A stretch of DNA of 64,000 nucleotides from Cupriavidus basilensis (GTDB lineage: Bacteria > Pseudomonadota > Gammaproteobacteria > Burkholderiales > Burkholderiaceae): contig NZ_BBQM01000010.1 of the NCBI RefSeq assembly GCF_000876015.1, positions 1 through 64,000 of the forward strand, read 5' to 3'. A program made the translations under genes and the position numbers. Of this stretch, positions 29,634 through 40,232 are shown piece after piece. Position 1 is the stretch's first letter, and each line of letters starts with the position of its first letter. The notes under the pieces are model-generated. The model was not told the origin of the DNA, did not search any database, and worked only from the letters and a program-made list of their open reading frames with translations.

Positions 29634-31130
29634 ATGGCCGTGGTGGGATACGAGTTCTTGCGCCGCGCGGACAGGCTATCTGCTTTTCCTCTCAAGCGCC
29701 AGGCGGAGATCCGGCCGGTCACGCGCGTGCTCGTCGAGCACGGTTTCATCGCGGTGCCGGCTTCGGTTGCGCCCCGGACCGAAGACAGGCTTGAACACCT
29801 CCTGTTCGCGCTCAAACACGAAGGCGTGAATCTCCAGGTGCTCGCACAGGCACTGCCGCTGATTCCCGCGCAGCGCGTGCTGCGGGCGGTCTGCGAAACG
29901 CCGAATGGCCAGTACGTGCGAGTGGCAGCCTACCTCTGGGAGCATTTCACGGGGCAACGGCTGGCAGGGCATCCGGAAACCACGGCCGCCTACGTTGACG
30001 TGTTCGACCCGGCCCGCTACGTGACGGGGCTGGCGCGGCGCGACCCACGATGGCGGGTCAATTTCAACGGCCTGGGCACGCTCGCCTACTGCGCCACGGT
30101 GGAACGCACGCCGGCGATCATGGCTGGCATCCAAAGCCGGATCCTGGAGCGTACCGCCGAATTCCTGGACGGCCTGGGGCCCGAAATGCGCGACCGCGCG
30201 CTGGCGTGGGCGTACCTTCATGAGACCGAGGACTCCTACGCCATTGAGCGCGAAACGCCCAGCGAGGACAAAGCCGAGCTCTTCGTGCAGTTGCTCCACC
30301 AGGCTCACGACGGTCGCCGGCTCAGCGAGGACTACCTCTGCGAGCTCCAGTCGTCGACGGTGAGCAATCCCCATCTGCAGGCCGACCAGTTCAGGACCGG
30401 GCAGAACTGGCTGCGCGGCCCTGGCCGTGGCGCCAGCGGCGTTACCTACGTGCCGCCGCGGCCCGAGCTCGTCGAGCCGCTCATGGCCGAGTGGATGGCA
30501 TTCGCCAATGATGCGCCGGGCCAGATCGACCCGATCGTCGCGGCAGGCATCGCCTCATTCGGGTTCGTATTCATCCACCCGTTCTGGGATGGCAATGGCC
30601 GCTTGTCCCGCTTCATGTTTCACAAGGCCCTGTGCAGCTCGGGCAAGCTGGCCAAAGGCCTGCTTCTGCCGGTGTCGGTGGCGATGAAGCACCACGAGGA
30701 CGAGTACCTGGCTGCGCTGCAATCGTATTCGCGCCCGGCCAGGGAGCGGGTGAAAGTCAGCTGGATCAGTGAAGGCGAATACGCGTTCGACTTCAAGGCC
30801 GATGACGCCATCTTCCGCTTCTGGGATGCCACCCCGTGCGTGGAGTTCGGTTTCAGGATGGCCGCGCTGGCGCTGGATGTGGAACTGCGCCAGGAGACCG
30901 TTTTCCTCCAGCGGTACGACAAGGTGCTGCGCCGGGTGAATGATCAGGTGGACATGATCGGAAGCGACCTCAGCACCTTGGTCGTCATCTGCCTGGACGC
31001 GGGCGGAACCCTCTCCAACAAGAAACGAAAGCGGTATGCGAACAAAGTGCCGGAGGCGTATTTCGGCATCATCGAGGACGCCGTGCGCGAGGTGCTCGAA
31101 GACGACGAGGATGGCGGCGAGCCGGCCTGA
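29634..31130 (+). CDS. Fic-domain protein (putative AMP-transferase), class II-like
   Basis: 498 residues. The catalytic loop HPFWDGNGRLSR spans residues 315-326 with His315 and the anion-binding GNGR. Upstream, S201-Y-A-I-E205-R206 fits the inhibitory motif (S/T)xxxE(G/N) of class II Fic proteins, except that Arg replaces Gly/Asn. The ~190 N-terminal residues and the ~100 C-terminal ones match nothing I recognise. Fic enzymes usually transfer AMP to a protein hydroxyl. AGGAAAAAC precedes the ATG. Codon use and base composition look less GC-rich than the neighbours, and it sits between conserved genes, suggesting acquisition. No antitoxin-like partner gene is adjacent. Confidence 0.88.
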   Translation: MAVVGYEFLRRADRLSAFPLKRQAEIRPVTRVLVEHGFIAVPASVAPRTEDRLEHLLFALKHEGVNLQVLAQALPLIPAQRVLRAVCETPNGQYVRVAAYLWEHFTGQRLAGHPETTAAYVDVFDPARYVTGLARRDPRWRVNFNGLGTLAYCATVERTPAIMAGIQSRILERTAEFLDGLGPEMRDRALAWAYLHETEDSYAIERETPSEDKAELFVQLLHQAHDGRRLSEDYLCELQSSTVSNPHLQADQFRTGQNWLRGPGRGASGVTYVPPRPELVEPLMAEWMAFANDAPGQIDPIVAAGIASFGFVFIHPFWDGNGRLSRFMFHKALCSSGKLAKGLLLPVSVAMKHHEDEYLAALQSYSRPARERVKVSWISEGEYAFDFKADDAIFRFWDATPCVEFGFRMAALALDVELRQETVFLQRYDKVLRRVNDQVDMIGSDLSTLVVICLDAGGTLSNKKRKRYANKVPEAYFGIIEDAVREVLEDDEDGGEPA

Positions 31131-31208
31131 CACCCAGGGCGCCGCCGCGACCGGCCGGCCTTCGGCGTTCGCGGACGCCGCTTTTTCATGCCGGCCTTCG
31201 CCCGCGGC

Positions 31209-32210
<1,002 letters not shown>

Positions 32211-33092
32211 CTAGTTGGGAATGTACGCCAATCGCACATAAATCGGCGCGAAGGGCTCGGCCTGGGTGATCTCGACCAGCGACTCGCGCGACAGCTCGAG
32301 CATGGCGATGAAGTTGACCACCACCACCGGCACGCCCTTGCCGGAGCGCACCGCTTCGTCGAAGAGCTGGGTGAACTCCATGAAGCGCGCATGCTGCAGG
32401 CGGCGCAGGATGTTGCTCATGTGCTCGCGCACCGACAATTCCTCGCGCGAGATCTTGTGGTGCTGGTTGAGCCGGGCGCGCTTGAGCACGTCGGCCCAGG
32501 CGGCCTGCAGGTCCGTCAGCTCCACGTCGGGGAAGCGCGGCGCCAGGCTCTGCTCGATGTACACCTGCGAGTGCAGGAAGTCGCGGCCGAGCTGCGGCAC
32601 CTGGTCGATGCGCATCGCGGCGAGCTTCATCTGCTCGTATTCCAGCAGGCGGCGCACCAGTTCGGCGCGCGGGTCCTCGGCTTCCTCGTCGCTGTCGGTC
32701 TTCCTGACCGGCAGCAGCATGCGCGACTTGATCTCGATGAGCATGGCCGCCATCAGCAGGTACTCGGCGGCCAGTTCCAGGTTGCTCTTGCGGATCTGCT
32801 CGATATACGCGAGGTACTGGCGCGTCACTTGCGCCATCGGGATGTCGAGGACGTTGAAGTTCTGCTTGCGGATCAGGTACAGCAGCAGGTCGAGCGGGCC
32901 TTCGAACGCTTCCAGGAAGACCTCGAGCGCGTCCGGCGGGATGTAGAGATCCTGCGGCAGCTTGAACAGCGGCTCGCCGTACAGGCGCGCGAAGGCCATG
33001 CCGTCCACCGCCGCGGGCGTGGAGTCCTGGCCGGGCGCGACGCTCGGCAGCTCGATCGCCAGCGACAGCTTGTCCTGCTCGCTCTGGTTCAT
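32211..33092 (-). CDS. scpA: segregation and condensation protein ScpA
   Basis: 293 residues, kleisin family. EAFEGPLDLLLYLIRKQNFNV in the N-terminal domain and AEYLLMAAMLIEIKSRMLLP are diagnostic; the C-terminal winged helix contains VVVNFIAMLELSRE. ScpA bridges SMC heads with ScpB to form the bacterial condensin. About 50 extra residues precede the domain. ScpB is not in the window. Confidence 0.94.
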   Translation of the reverse strand: MNQSEQDKLSLAIELPSVAPGQDSTPAAVDGMAFARLYGEPLFKLPQDLYIPPDALEVFLEAFEGPLDLLLYLIRKQNFNVLDIPMAQVTRQYLAYIEQIRKSNLELAAEYLLMAAMLIEIKSRMLLPVRKTDSDEEAEDPRAELVRRLLEYEQMKLAAMRIDQVPQLGRDFLHSQVYIEQSLAPRFPDVELTDLQAAWADVLKRARLNQHHKISREELSVREHMSNILRRLQHARFMEFTQLFDEAVRSGKGVPVVVVNFIAMLELSRESLVEITQAEPFAPIYVRLAYIPN

Positions 33093-33120
33093 CGGGGGCG
33101 GGGGCGGCGCGGCGGCTGCC

Positions 33121-33309
33121 TCAGTCCAGCGCGTAGACGTAGGGCTTCTGCGCCACGCGCGAGGCGATGGCGCGATCGCGTTCCTCGAGGTTGATCGGCG
33201 CCTTGTCCCACAGCAGGGCGCGGCCCTGGCGCTGTTCCGTCTCGAGCGACGGGCGCTCTTCCTTGAGCGACTTCAGGAACTGGGTGATGTCCGATTCGTA
33301 GGCAGCCAT
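33121..33309 (-). CDS. small DUF3460 protein
   Basis: 62 residues covering the whole DUF3460 domain (YESDITQFLKSLKEERPSL, ending in QKPYVYALD). Found next to scpA and panC in Burkholderiales; function unknown. It lies 28 nt upstream of scpA on the same strand, so the two are probably co-transcribed. The ~200 bp between it and tamA carry divergent promoters and no gene. Confidence 0.85.
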   Translation of the reverse strand: MAAYESDITQFLKSLKEERPSLETEQRQGRALLWDKAPINLEERDRAIASRVAQKPYVYALD

Positions 33310-33513
33310 GACGGGGAAATTGGTGAAATTGAAGGGGCAGCCGGGATTTTACCGTATCGGCAGGCGCCGGCAGGGGTTTGCGCGCGGGTCTGCCCGCGGA
33401 CCCGCCCGGGGCGGCCCGGCCCGAGCCGCCGGCGGGCGCTCTTTTTCGCCCGCATCGGCAGGCTGGGCGCGCGGTGTGGTCAAATGTCGACTTCGCATGA
33501 AGTGCACCGATCG

Positions 33514-35445
33514 ATGAGGATGGATCCAGGGAACGAGCGCCTGCCGCCTGCCGCGCCCTCCGGCCCGCCGCCGGGGAATGCGTCCGTCCGGCGCCGCTCG
33601 CGGCGACTGCCGCCGGCGGCCACGCCGGCCGGCTGGGTTGTCTGGGCCGTCCTGGCGCTGTGCGCGCCGCCGGCCGCGGCCACCTACAAGGTCGAGGTGG
33701 ACGCGCCCAAGGCGATCAAGGACATGCTCGAGGAGCACCTCGACCTGTCGCGCTACCGCACGCGCGACGACATCTCGCCGGACCAGTTCAACTACATGGT
33801 CGAGACCGTGGGCGAGCAGGTGCGCCAGTTCACCTCCACCGAAGGCTATTTCGACCCGGCCACCACCACGCGGGTGGAAGGCAGCGGCGACCAGCGCACC
33901 GTGTACCTCACCGTGGAGCCCGGCGCGCGCACGCTGATCCGCAACGTGGACGTCGACGTGACCGGCCCGGCCGCCACCCAGTCGCCGGCGCAGGTGGCCG
34001 AGCTGCGCGCCAAGTGGGGCCTGCCGGCGGGCGAGCCGTTCCGCCAGGCGGACTGGGACAAGGCCAAGGATGACGCGCTGGCCGAATTGCAGAGCCATAC
34101 CTATTACGGCGCGCGGCTGGCCGGCTCGCAGGCGCGCGTCGACCCCGACGAGCGCGCCGCCGACCTGAACGCGCGTTACGCCAGCGGGCCGGCCTACAGC
34201 CTCGGGCCGCTGCGGATCAGCGGGCTGCGCCGCTATCCCGAGCAGATCATCCGCAACGTCAACCCGTTGTCGCAGGGCGAGCCCTACCGCGTGGAGCGGC
34301 TGCTCGAGTTCCAGCGCGCGATCCAGAACCAGCCGTACTTCTCCAACGTGGAGATCGACCTGGGCCCGCAGGGCGACGCCCGGAGCACCGATGCCCGGAG
34401 CACCGGCGACCAGGGCGCCGACGACCAGCCGTCCGGCGCGCCGGCCGACCCGCCGCTGGACCAGAACGCCGAGCGCGTGACCGCGCCGGTCCACGTGCGC
34501 GTGCGCGAGTACCCGACCAACCGGCTCACCTCCGGCGTGGGCTACACCACCGACACCGGGGCCCAGGTGGAGGGGCGCTATTCGTACTACAACCTGTTCA
34601 ACCGCGCCTGGGTGTTTGACTCGCAGGCCCGCATCGAGCAGAAGCGCCAGTACGCCTTCGCCGAGGTGGCCATGCCGCCCGACACCCGGACCTACCGCAA
34701 CAGCGTCTATGGCAGCTACGAGCGCACCATCGACCTGGAAAGCACCGACCTGACCAGCCTGCGCACGGGCCTCAAGCGCTCGCGCTCGCGCGAGAAGTAC
34801 GACACCACGCTGTCGCTGGACTACTACTACGACAGCCTGCAGCCCTACGGCGAGGAAGCGCAGCTCAGCCGCGCGCTGGTGCCGGCCTTTGCCTGGACCC
34901 GGCGCGACGTCGACAACCCGGTCTTCCCCCGGCGCGGCAACGTCATCAACACGCAGCTCGGGGTGGCGGCCAAGCACGTGCTCAGCGACGAGACTTTCTT
35001 CCGCCTCTATGGCCGCATCCGCCAGTACATCCCGGTGGGCAAGCGCGATCTCGTGGTGGCCCGGCTGGAGCTGGGCGCCGACATCACCCGCGGCGACGTG
35101 ACCGGCGTGCCGGCTTCGCTGCGCTTTCGCGCCGGCGGCACCGATTCGATCCGCGGCTACGGCTACCAGTCCATCGGCACGCGCAGCGGCGCCAGCGTGC
35201 TGCCCGCCAAGTACCTGGGCACGGCCAGCCTGGAATACCAATACTGGTTCCTGTACGACTGGGGCGTGGCGGTCTTCTGGGATACCGGCACCGCCACCGA
35301 CAACCTGACCGGCGTGCGGCTCTACAACGGCGTGGGCATCGGCGCGCGCTGGCGCAGCCCGGTCGGGCCGGTGCAGCTCGACGTGGGCTACGGCATCCAG
35401 GAGAAGCAGTTCCGCCCGCATATCTCGCTGGGAGTCGCATTCTGA
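33514..35445 (+). CDS. tamA: TamA, Omp85-family outer-membrane assembly protein
   Basis: 643 residues. An Arg-rich n-region and hydrophobic core (GWVVWAVLALCAPPAAA) form the signal peptide. POTRA domains occupy about residues 60-310, and the C-terminal 16-strand barrel has the Omp85 motif FRAGGTDSIRGYGYQSIG and ends in a terminal Phe (SLGVAF). It works with TamB in envelope lipid transport and assembly. An Asp/Ser/Pro-rich insert (about 34371-34470) sits between the last POTRA and the barrel and includes a short duplicated unit (GCCCGGAGCACCG twice). I chose the ATG at 33514. Confidence 0.92.
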   Translation: MRMDPGNERLPPAAPSGPPPGNASVRRRSRRLPPAATPAGWVVWAVLALCAPPAAATYKVEVDAPKAIKDMLEEHLDLSRYRTRDDISPDQFNYMVETVGEQVRQFTSTEGYFDPATTTRVEGSGDQRTVYLTVEPGARTLIRNVDVDVTGPAATQSPAQVAELRAKWGLPAGEPFRQADWDKAKDDALAELQSHTYYGARLAGSQARVDPDERAADLNARYASGPAYSLGPLRISGLRRYPEQIIRNVNPLSQGEPYRVERLLEFQRAIQNQPYFSNVEIDLGPQGDARSTDARSTGDQGADDQPSGAPADPPLDQNAERVTAPVHVRVREYPTNRLTSGVGYTTDTGAQVEGRYSYYNLFNRAWVFDSQARIEQKRQYAFAEVAMPPDTRTYRNSVYGSYERTIDLESTDLTSLRTGLKRSRSREKYDTTLSLDYYYDSLQPYGEEAQLSRALVPAFAWTRRDVDNPVFPRRGNVINTQLGVAAKHVLSDETFFRLYGRIRQYIPVGKRDLVVARLELGADITRGDVTGVPASLRFRAGGTDSIRGYGYQSIGTRSGASVLPAKYLGTASLEYQYWFLYDWGVAVFWDTGTATDNLTGVRLYNGVGIGARWRSPVGPVQLDVGYGIQEKQFRPHISLGVAF

Positions 35446-35482
35446 TGACGCTGCGCGCGCCCGCCCGCGGAGGACCCGCCGC

Positions 35483-38400
35483 ATGAGCATTCCCGACATG
35501 CCCCCGGTGCCGGCCGGCGACGGCGCGCCGCCGCCGCCGCGGCCGGGCCGCCGTCGCCTGGGACGCTGGCTGGCCTGGCTGGCCGCGCTCGTGCTGCTGG
35601 CGCTGGTGGCCACGGTGCTGGCGGTGGTGCTGGCGCTGCGCACGGAAGCCGGCACGCGCCATTTGTGGTCGCTGGCGACGCGGCTTTCCGCCGGCGCCCT
35701 GTCGGGCACGCTGGAAGGCGGCACGGTGGCGCACGGGCTGCGCCTGCGCGACGTGGTCTTCGCCAGCGGCCAGACCCGCGTCACGGTGGACCGCGCCGAG
35801 GGCGACTGGGCGCTGGGCTGGTCGCCGGCGCGGCTGCACGTGAACTGGCTGCGCATCGGCAAGGTCACGCTGCGCCTGCCGCCCGCCGCGCCGGCCGCGC
35901 CCGGCAGTGCGCCGGCCACGCTGCCGGCGTCGCTCGAGCTGCCGCTCGCGGTGGACGTGGACTCGCTCGCGCTGGAGCGCCTGGCGCTGCTGCAGGGGCC
36001 GCCGGCCACGCCCGACGAGCTGGTGTTCTCCGGGCTGGCGGGCTCGCTCCATTCGGACGGGCTGCGCCACCGCGTCAGCATCGACCAGCTGCTCACGCCC
36101 TACGGCAAGCTGGCCGCCAACGCGCAGCTCGCCGGCCAGGCGCCGTTCGCGCTCAACGGCGGGGCGCTGCTCGAAGGCAACTGGCAGAAGGAATCGTTCA
36201 GCATCAGCGCCGGCGTGAGCGGCACGCTGGCCGCGCTGCACGCGCAGGCCGAGGCCAGCGGCGACCGCCTGCGCGGCCGCGCCGCGGCGGACCTGACGCC
36301 GTTCGGCAAGGTGCCGTTCACCCACGTGGGCATCGACGCCGAGCAGATCAACCCGCAACTGTTCAGCCCGTCGGCGCCGCGCGCCAACCTGTCCGTGCAT
36401 GCCGAGCTGCGGCCGGTCGACGGGGCCGCGGCATCGGCCCCGGCATCGGCTCCGGCCCCGGCCCCGGCCCCGGCCCCGGCCCCGGCCGCCGCGGGGGCGT
36501 CGGCCGCCGGGGCTTCCGCGCCGGCGCCGCTGCGCGTGGCCGGCGAGGTGCGCGTGGTCAACCACGAGGCCGGCCCGATCGACGCGCAGCGCCTGCCGGT
36601 GGCGTCCGCGCAGGCGCGCATCGAGGTGAGCGAGGCCTCGCAGGTGGTGCGCGACCTGCGCGTGGCGCTGCCGGGCGGCGGCGAGATCCGCGGCAGCGGC
36701 GCGCTGCGCGACGGCCGCGGCGGCTTCGACCTCGACGTGCGCGAGCTGGACCCCAAGGCGCTGCACGGCAGCCTGAACCGCGTGCGCCTGTCCGGGCCGG
36801 TGATCGTGCGGCTGGAGCCGGGCCGCCAGAGCCTGGCGGTGGACCTGTCCGGCGGCGAGCTCAAGCTGTTCGCCGACGCGCGCCTCGACGCCGACGCGGT
36901 GACGCTGACCGCGCTGCGCGCCGGCATCGGCCGCGGCACGCTCAGCGCCGAGGGCACGCTCTCGCTCAAGGACGCGCAGCCCTTCAGCTTCAAGGGCAAG
37001 CTGGCCAACTTCGACCCCGCGCGGCTGGCCGCGGTGGCGCCCGGCAACATCAACGCGGAGTTCGCCGCCAGCGGCACGCTCGCGCCCGAGCGGCGCGTGG
37101 CGCTCGATTTCACGGTGGGCGACAGCGTCTACGCGGGCCTGCCGATGCGCGGCGAGGGCAAGCTGCGGCTGGCCGGCGAGCGCTTGCTGCCGAGCCAGGC
37201 CACGCTCGACATGGCCGGCAACCAGGCCCGCCTCGACGGCAGCTTCGGCGCGCGCGGCGACCGCCTCAGGCTGCACGTGGACGCGCCCCAGCTCGAGCGG
37301 CTCAAGTTCGGCGTGGCCGGCCTGCTCAAGCTCGACGCCGACATCACCGGCACGCTGGCCCGGCCCGAGGTGGCCGGCAGCTACAGCGCGCAGGCGCTGG
37401 CGGTGGGCCCGCACAAGGTGGCCAGCGCCAGCGGCAAGGCCGATCTGCGCGGCGGCCTGGACGGCACGCTGGCGCTGCAGCTCAACGTGCGCGACTACCG
37501 CGGCCCGTTCGCCGCGCTGCGCACGCTCGACGCCTCCATCAGCGGCACCCAGGCCAGCCACGTGTTCGACCTCAAGGCGGCCGGCGCGATGCACGGCAAG
37601 CCGCTCGACCTGGCCCTGGCCGGGCAGGGCGCGTGGCAGGGCGCGACGGGCTGGAGCGGCACCATCCGCATGCTCGAGGAGCGCGGCACCGCCAACGTGC
37701 GCCTGCTGGCGCCGGCGTCGCTGCAGGTGGCGGACCAGCGCGTGAAGCTGGGCGCGGCCGGCCTGCAGTTCGAGCACGCCCGCGTCGACGTGGACGGCTT
37801 CGAGTTCGACCACGGGCGCATCCGCACGCAGGGCAAGCTCGACGGCCTGGAGGTGGCGAACCTGCTGCGCCTCGCCGAGGCGTTCACCGGCGAGGCGCCG
37901 CCGCTGCGCTCCGACCTGGTGCTGGACGGGCGCTGGAACGTCACGCTGGCCGAGAGCGCGGCCGGCTTCGCCGAGCTGCGCCGGCGCAGCGGCGACCTCT
38001 CGGTCAACGCGGGGCGCGGCTTCACCACGCTGGGTTTGGGCGAGAGCGCGCTGCGCGCCGACCTGGCCGGCAACCGCGTCAACCTGCGCGGCGGCATCGA
38101 GGCTTCGCGGCTGGGCCGGGTGACGGTGGACGCCTCGGCCGGGCTGCTGCAGGAACAGGGCCTGATGACGGTGACGCCGGCCTCGGCGCTGGCGGGCAAG
38201 GTGACGGCGGACATCCCCCGGCTCAAGACGCTCGAGGCGCTGAGCGGCCCGCAATATGCGTTCGAGGGCCGGCTGGCGGCCGTGCTGCAACTGGCGGGCA
38301 CGGTGGGCAAGCCGCTGCTGACCGGCAACATCGACGGCGAGGACATCGCGCTGACGCTGTACGACGAAGGCATCCGCCTGACTGGCGGCGTGGTGCGCGT

Positions 38401-39622
38401 GGCGCTGGACCAGGACACGATCGAGCTCCGGCAGGTGGAGTTCTACGGCGGCGACGGCAAGATCGTCGCCACCGGCAACATCAAGCTGGGCGACACCGAC
38501 CCCAACCTGACCGGCCGGATCGTGGCCGACAAGCTGCAGATCTTCGCCAGCCCGGAGCGTACCCTGATCGTTTCCGGCGACGCCAGCATCCTCAACGAGA
38601 ACCGCCAGATCGTGATCCGCGGCAAGTTCCGCGTGGACCGCGGGCTGTTCGACCTGCCCAAGGCCGGCGCCCCGGTGCTCGGCGACGACGTGGTGGTGGT
38701 GCGCCGGCGCGACCAGCGCGAGCTGAAGACCGCCGCCACGCCGGTGCCGGAAACCAAGCCGGCCGGCCGCTTCAGCCCGCTGATCGACCTCACGCTGGAT
38801 CTCGGCGACAACTTCCGCTTCCGCGGCGCCGGCGCCGACCTGCGGCTCGGCGGCCAGCTCGGCGTGCGCAGCGCGCCGCTCACGCCGCTGCGCGCCACCG
38901 GCACCATCCGCGTGACCGACGGCACCTACGAGGCGTTCGGGCGCAAGCTGGACATCGAGCGCGGCATCGTCAATTTCAACGGGCCGGTGGACAATCCCAA
39001 CCTGAACATCCGCGCCATGCGCCGCAACCAGGAAGTGGCGGCCGGCGTGGAAGTGACCGGCACGGTGCGCCTGCCGCGCGTGCGGCTGGTGTCCGAGCCC
39101 AACGTGCCGGACGAGGACAAGCTGTCGTGGCTGATGTTCGGCTACGGCGCCGAGAGCAATACCAGCGGCCAGCAGCGGCAGCTCAGCGCCGGCGCGCTGG
39201 GCGGCGCGGCGCTGGGCATGCTGGGCGGGCGCGCGGGCAAGGGCGTGGTGCAGCAGCTCGGCATCGACGAATTCTCGATCGGCCCCAGCACCGCGGGCCT
39301 GAACGACCAGCAGGTGGTGAGCGTGGGCAAGGCCGTGACCGAGAAGATCTCGGTCGGCTACGAGCAGAGCCTGACCAGCGCCTCCAACGTGGTCAAGCTG
39401 ACCTGGGCCTTCTCGCGGCGCTGGTCGCTGATTGCCAAGGGCGGCTCGATCAACGGGCTGTCCGTGCTGTTCAACCGCCGCTTCGACAGCTGGGGCAACC
39501 TGTTCAGCGGCACTTCCCGCCGCGCCGCGGGCGCAAGGAGCCAGACCGATGCCAGCCAGGACACCACTACCGACAACGCCACAGCGCCGGCCGGCGCCGC
39601 CTCGGATGCCCGCGCGCGCTGA
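35483..39622 (+). CDS. tamB: TamB, AsmA-like translocation and assembly protein
   Basis: 1379 residues. One N-terminal transmembrane anchor (about residues 28-52) is followed by a very long beta-rich periplasmic part and the DUF490/TamB C-terminal domain (VPDEDKLSWLMFGYG, then KLTWAFSRRWSL). TamB spans the periplasm as a hydrophobic groove between the inner membrane and TamA. Starts 37 nt after tamA. An (Ala-Pro)n insert encoded by CCGGCC repeats lies at about 36430-36490. The C-terminal 30 residues are an Ala/Thr/Asp tail. Confidence 0.95.
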   Translation: MSIPDMPPVPAGDGAPPPPRPGRRRLGRWLAWLAALVLLALVATVLAVVLALRTEAGTRHLWSLATRLSAGALSGTLEGGTVAHGLRLRDVVFASGQTRVTVDRAEGDWALGWSPARLHVNWLRIGKVTLRLPPAAPAAPGSAPATLPASLELPLAVDVDSLALERLALLQGPPATPDELVFSGLAGSLHSDGLRHRVSIDQLLTPYGKLAANAQLAGQAPFALNGGALLEGNWQKESFSISAGVSGTLAALHAQAEASGDRLRGRAAADLTPFGKVPFTHVGIDAEQINPQLFSPSAPRANLSVHAELRPVDGAAASAPASAPAPAPAPAPAPAAAGASAAGASAPAPLRVAGEVRVVNHEAGPIDAQRLPVASAQARIEVSEASQVVRDLRVALPGGGEIRGSGALRDGRGGFDLDVRELDPKALHGSLNRVRLSGPVIVRLEPGRQSLAVDLSGGELKLFADARLDADAVTLTALRAGIGRGTLSAEGTLSLKDAQPFSFKGKLANFDPARLAAVAPGNINAEFAASGTLAPERRVALDFTVGDSVYAGLPMRGEGKLRLAGERLLPSQATLDMAGNQARLDGSFGARGDRLRLHVDAPQLERLKFGVAGLLKLDADITGTLARPEVAGSYSAQALAVGPHKVASASGKADLRGGLDGTLALQLNVRDYRGPFAALRTLDASISGTQASHVFDLKAAGAMHGKPLDLALAGQGAWQGATGWSGTIRMLEERGTANVRLLAPASLQVADQRVKLGAAGLQFEHARVDVDGFEFDHGRIRTQGKLDGLEVANLLRLAEAFTGEAPPLRSDLVLDGRWNVTLAESAAGFAELRRRSGDLSVNAGRGFTTLGLGESALRADLAGNRVNLRGGIEASRLGRVTVDASAGLLQEQGLMTVTPASALAGKVTADIPRLKTLEALSGPQYAFEGRLAAVLQLAGTVGKPLLTGNIDGEDIALTLYDEGIRLTGGVVRVALDQDTIELRQVEFYGGDGKIVATGNIKLGDTDPNLTGRIVADKLQIFASPERTLIVSGDASILNENRQIVIRGKFRVDRGLFDLPKAGAPVLGDDVVVVRRRDQRELKTAATPVPETKPAGRFSPLIDLTLDLGDNFRFRGAGADLRLGGQLGVRSAPLTPLRATGTIRVTDGTYEAFGRKLDIERGIVNFNGPVDNPNLNIRAMRRNQEVAAGVEVTGTVRLPRVRLVSEPNVPDEDKLSWLMFGYGAESNTSGQQRQLSAGALGGAALGMLGGRAGKGVVQQLGIDEFSIGPSTAGLNDQQVVSVGKAVTEKISVGYEQSLTSASNVVKLTWAFSRRWSLIAKGGSINGLSVLFNRRFDSWGNLFSGTSRRAAGARSQTDASQDTTTDNATAPAGAASDARAR

Positions 39623-39644
39623 GCCCGGCGGGCGCGTTTTCGCC

Positions 39645-40232
39645 ATGTTCTCCACTCACGCGCCGTACCGGCGCCTTGCCGCCATGGGACTGATTTCCTC
39701 CGTGCTTGCGCTGTTCGGCTGCGACCAGCAGAAGGTCGACGAAGCCATGAAGAAGGCGGGCGAGGGCGCGCGCTCGGTATGGAACGCCGTCAAGCCCGAC
39801 AGCGAGCTGTTCAAGGGCATCGTGGTCGGCCAGTCGGGCGAGGACGACGTGCGGCGCCAGGCCGGGCGCCCGGAAATCGTGTGGGAGGAGGACAACGGCG
39901 CGCGCCGGCTCGAATACCCGCGCGGGCCCGAGGGCGCCACCACGTGGATGGTGACCATCGGCGCGGACGGCAAGGTCGGCGCCATCGAGCAGGTGCTGAC
40001 CGCGGAGAATTTCGCGCGCGTGCATGCCGGCATGAGCCGCGACGACATCCGCCGCCTGCTCGGCAAGCCGACCAAGGTGGAAGCGTTCGCGCTCAAGAAG
40101 GAAGAGGTGTGGGGCTACCGCTGGTGGGAGAGCTCGCAGGACAAGGCCTTCTTCAACGTGCACTTCGACGCCGCCGGCAAGGTGACGCACACCTCGCGCA
40201 GCGACGATCCGTCGAAGATGCAGGGCGGCTAG
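39645..40232 (+). CDS. lipoprotein with two BamE/SmpA-like repeats
   Basis: 195 residues. The signal peptide ends in a lipobox (LALFGC), so it should be a lipoprotein. Residues 60-120 (IVVGQSGEDDVRRQAGRP) and 125-185 (VHAGMSRDDIRRLLGKP) look like two copies of the BamE/SmpA fold, the second closer to consensus. BamE is a component of the outer-membrane assembly machine. Position after tamAB suggests an envelope-assembly role. I chose the ATG at 39645, 22 nt after the tamB stop. Confidence 0.8.
   Translation: MFSTHAPYRRLAAMGLISSVLALFGCDQQKVDEAMKKAGEGARSVWNAVKPDSELFKGIVVGQSGEDDVRRQAGRPEIVWEEDNGARRLEYPRGPEGATTWMVTIGADGKVGAIEQVLTAENFARVHAGMSRDDIRRLLGKPTKVEAFALKKEEVWGYRWWESSQDKAFFNVHFDAAGKVTHTSRSDDPSKMQGG

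Noticed and set aside
29634..31130. Fic protein as part of a FicT/FicA toxin-antitoxin pair
   Set aside because: No small antitoxin gene precedes it; the inhibitory-type motif is inside the same protein, which fits class II rather than class I.
35084..39655. Minus-strand frame of about 1520 codons opposite tamB
   Set aside because: Same shadow pattern; no domain, no ribosome binding site, and tamB is unambiguous.
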